Of a stretch of DNA of 8,423 nt, positions 7,173 to 8,423 are shown one piece after another. The first letter of the stretch is position 1. The number at the start of each line of letters is the position of its first letter. Position numbers and translations under genes: made by a program. Below the pieces are notes generated by a model. It did not search any database. It was not told where the DNA came from and worked only from the letters and a program-made list of their open reading frames with translations. The DNA comes from Thermoflexales bacterium. Lineage in GTDB: Bacteria; Chloroflexota; Anaerolineae; Fen-1058. Location of the stretch: the NCBI GenBank assembly GCA_030834835.1, contig JAUQXD010000191.1, positions 1-8,423 of the forward strand. Direction: 5' to 3'.

Positions 7173-7237
7173 ATACCGTGAAGGTTGTGTGAACAGGCGC
7201 GGTGGAAACGTGAAGGTTGCATGAAGGTTGTGTGAAC
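7173..7237 (-). promoter_or_regulatory. 11-bp direct-repeat operator, PHO-box-like
   Basis: Read on the minus strand, 11-base units follow one another: GTTCACACAAC (7237-7227), CTTCATGCAAC (7226-7216), CTTCACGTTTC (7215-7205), a degenerate ten-base unit CACCGCGCCT (7204-7195), GTTCACACAAC (7194-7184) and CTTCACGGTAT (7183-7173). Regulators of the OmpR/PhoB family bind such head-to-tail 11-bp repeats, and actinobacterial PhoP boxes use GTTCAC-type units. The array lies upstream of the kinase gene and just beyond the preceding terminator. The binding protein is not in this window, because the only regulator seen lacks a DNA-binding domain. Confidence 0.6.
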
Positions 7238-7259
7238 GTCACAGACCGGTTGCCAGAAC

Positions 7260-7293
7260 AAAAAAATGCGCGGACAGCCGTAACCGTCCGCGC
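7260..7293 (-). terminator. Intrinsic terminator after the response regulator
   Basis: GCGCGGAC (7268-7275) and GTCCGCGC (7286-7293) form a perfect 8-bp GC-rich stem with a ten-base loop. On the minus strand one A and then seven Ts follow (7266-7260). It lies 35 bases after the response-regulator stop, so the downstream kinase needs its own promoter. Confidence 0.88.
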
Positions 7294-7328
7294 TTCAAAA
7301 GGGCGCCGCCAGATGTTTGTAAGAGGGC

Positions 7329-7763
7329 TTAAGTCCGATTGGTCATCGTGTCCAACGCCGCCTGGACTGCCGATCGGATGTGCCGGATGTCAACTGGTTT
7401 TTCAAGCACCAACTGCACCGGGTTGGGTCCGGCGGATTCGGTGTGCGCCCCATTGTCAAACCCGGTCAGCATGATGATATAGACCAGCGGAGATAACTGC
7501 CGCACGGCTTGCGCCAGTTGCAGGCCGTTCATCTGCGGCATGCGATAGTCGGTAATCATCAAATCAAACGCCTGGCGGGCGAACAAATCCAGCGCCTCCC
7601 GACCGCCAGTCGCGATCATAATCTCACAGTCGGGCAGCCTGTCCAGCCCGGTTTTCAGTATCCTGACTTGATTAGGCTCGTCGTCGACCACCAGGATGCG
7701 GCGCAGCCGCGCAGCCGGTGGAACTGCGTCACTTGATGGATGATCGGGCGGGGTTGACCTCAC
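7329..7763 (-). CDS. Single-domain (receiver-only) response regulator, 144 aa
   Basis: A CheY-like receiver follows an 18-residue polar leader. The acidic pocket is Asp27-Asp28 (ILVVDDEP), the phospho-acceptor Asp72 (ITDYRMP), the switch Thr100 (MLTG) and the conserved Lys122 (EKPVD), so it should accept phosphate from a histidine kinase. There is no output domain. It may work by protein-protein contact or as a phosphorelay intermediate. The start codon is GTG; its GTGA overlaps the TGA of the upstream kinase, and GGAGG lies seven bases before it, which suits coupled translation. The upstream kinase fragment is the obvious partner by position. The complete PAS-GAF kinase downstream, beyond a terminator, is a second possible partner. 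Confidence 0.93.
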   Translation of the reverse strand: MRSTPPDHPSSDAVPPAARLRRILVVDDEPNQVRILKTGLDRLPDCEIMIATGGREALDLFARQAFDLMITDYRMPQMNGLQLAQAVRQLSPLVYIIMLTGFDNGAHTESAGPNPVQLVLEKPVDIRHIRSAVQAALDTMTNRT

Positions 7764-8423
7764 GGGTAAACCTCCGAACTGACGGACGAATCGAGCACAA
7801 TGGGCAGCCAGACCGTAAAGACCGTGTCTCCGGCCGCCTCGCTGCTGACGGCGATCTCGCCGCCGATCGAAGTGACAAGTTCATAGCAAATCGCTAGGCC
7901 CAGGCTGGATTGGGTCGCGCGCACGGCATGGAACGGCTCAAACACGCGCGACAGCATCGCAGGCGGAATCAGCGGGCCGGTATCACCCACCGCGATGCGG
8001 ACGCCGGGCACAGCCGGCGCGCCATCGTGGCCGGTGCGCTCAGCCAGCCGGGTGTCGATGCGCAGCCGGCCGCCGTTGGGCATGGCGTCGACGGCGTTGA
8101 GGATGAGATTAAGCACGATCTGTTTGACGCGATCAGGATCGGCTCTGACCACACAGACCTGATCGGGAGTGCCGCAGTCGGTGTGCCGCTCCACGCTGAT
8201 CTGCTGCCGGGCCAGTTGTTGGGCGGTGACTTCCAGCACTGTATTGAGGACGACGGGCAGTTCGGCTGTTGCGGCTACCGTGCGCGCCGGCAAGTAGAAG
8301 TCGCGCAGCCGTCGAATCAACACCGCCATGCGCTCGACCTCAGCCAGCGCCACCGCCAGATCGCGCTGAATAGTGGCGCCTACCGCCCTGTCCACCAGCG
8401 GCGCCTCAGCCACCGTTTCATCG
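7760..8423 (-). CDS. Histidine kinase, C-terminal part, cut by the window edge
   Basis: The frame is open to the right edge, so the start, the sensor region and the phospho-histidine are missing. The valine codon at 8413 should not be taken as the start. What is visible is the second DHp helix (EVERMAVLIRRLRDFY) and an ATPase domain of the NtrB-like style, with N-box LNLILNAVDAMP. Two glycine motifs depart from consensus: G1 reads DTGPLIP where DNGPGIP is usual, and G2 reads QSSLGLA where GTGLGLA is usual. The F-box FEPF is followed by HAVRA instead of the common FTTK. It may bind ATP poorly or differ in activity. Its stop overlaps the response-regulator start, so the two form one operon and are probably partners. 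Confidence 0.88.
   Translation of the reverse strand, partial: DETVAEAPLVDRAVGATIQRDLAVALAEVERMAVLIRRLRDFYLPARTVAATAELPVVLNTVLEVTAQQLARQQISVERHTDCGTPDQVCVVRADPDRVKQIVLNLILNAVDAMPNGGRLRIDTRLAERTGHDGAPAVPGVRIAVGDTGPLIPPAMLSRVFEPFHAVRATQSSLGLAICYELVTSIGGEIAVSSEAAGDTVFTVWLPIVLDSSVSSEVYP
7771..7775 (-). promoter_or_regulatory. Strong ribosome binding site deciding the GTG start
   Basis: GGAGG on the minus strand lies seven bases before GTG at 7763-7761, inside the last codons of the upstream kinase. It supports a GTG start for the response regulator and allows initiation independent of coupling. Confidence 0.7.

Noticed and set aside
7173..7237. CRISPR-like or satellite repeat
   Set aside because: Units are about 11 bp in a helical-turn register with no unique spacers, and lie directly upstream of a gene, so an operator is the better reading.
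8411..8413. GTG at 8413 as the start of the right-edge kinase
   Set aside because: The frame stays open to the edge, no ribosome binding site can be judged, and the phospho-histidine helix that must precede the visible part would be missing.

Overview
The window looks like chromosomal DNA from a GC-rich, filamentous-type bacterium, most plausibly a member of the Chloroflexota. That placement is inferred from protein style only: large secreted S8 proteases with beta-sandwich modules, an 'LRLPVIAKG'-type linker, PTP-rich secreted tails and PAS-GAF kinases. No rRNA or other taxonomic marker is present. Every gene I can support lies on the minus strand, so transcription runs from the right edge to the left edge.

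Right part (8423 to 7260): the C-terminal half of a histidine kinase, cut by the window edge, overlaps by four bases (GTGA) a receiver-only response regulator that starts with GTG behind a strong Shine-Dalgarno. A classic intrinsic terminator (8-bp perfect stem plus seven Ts) closes this unit.

Middle (7259 to 5334): the 7086-7259 gap carries at least five TTCA-centred direct repeats, mostly in an exact 11-bp register. This resembles an operator for an OmpR/PhoB-family regulator (PHO-box style). It stands before a complete soluble PAS-GAF-HisKA-HATPase kinase of 583 residues.

Left part (5243 to 9): two paralogous secreted subtilisin-family (S8) proteases follow, of 1044 and 517 residues. Both have the full Asp-His-Asn-Ser catalytic set, an I9-like propeptide and a very unusual C-terminal tail of WGSVQ pentapeptides ending in GSDYWG. 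The larger one carries about 530 extra residues, three related beta-sandwich modules, inserted exactly between propeptide and catalytic domain. A perfect hairpin terminator separates the two genes. Downstream of the smaller protease is a 24-codon open reading frame with a good ribosome binding site. Its N-terminus is clearly a third copy of the protease N-terminus (SVNWGGRT), but it stops before any hydrophobic segment. After it comes a 54-residue secreted-peptide gene.

Working model (inference): a signalling cluster sits beside, and may be co-expressed with, a family of exported proteases and one or two tiny peptides. The kinase gene is only 90 bp from the first protease with no visible terminator between, so kinase and protease may share the repeat-controlled promoter.
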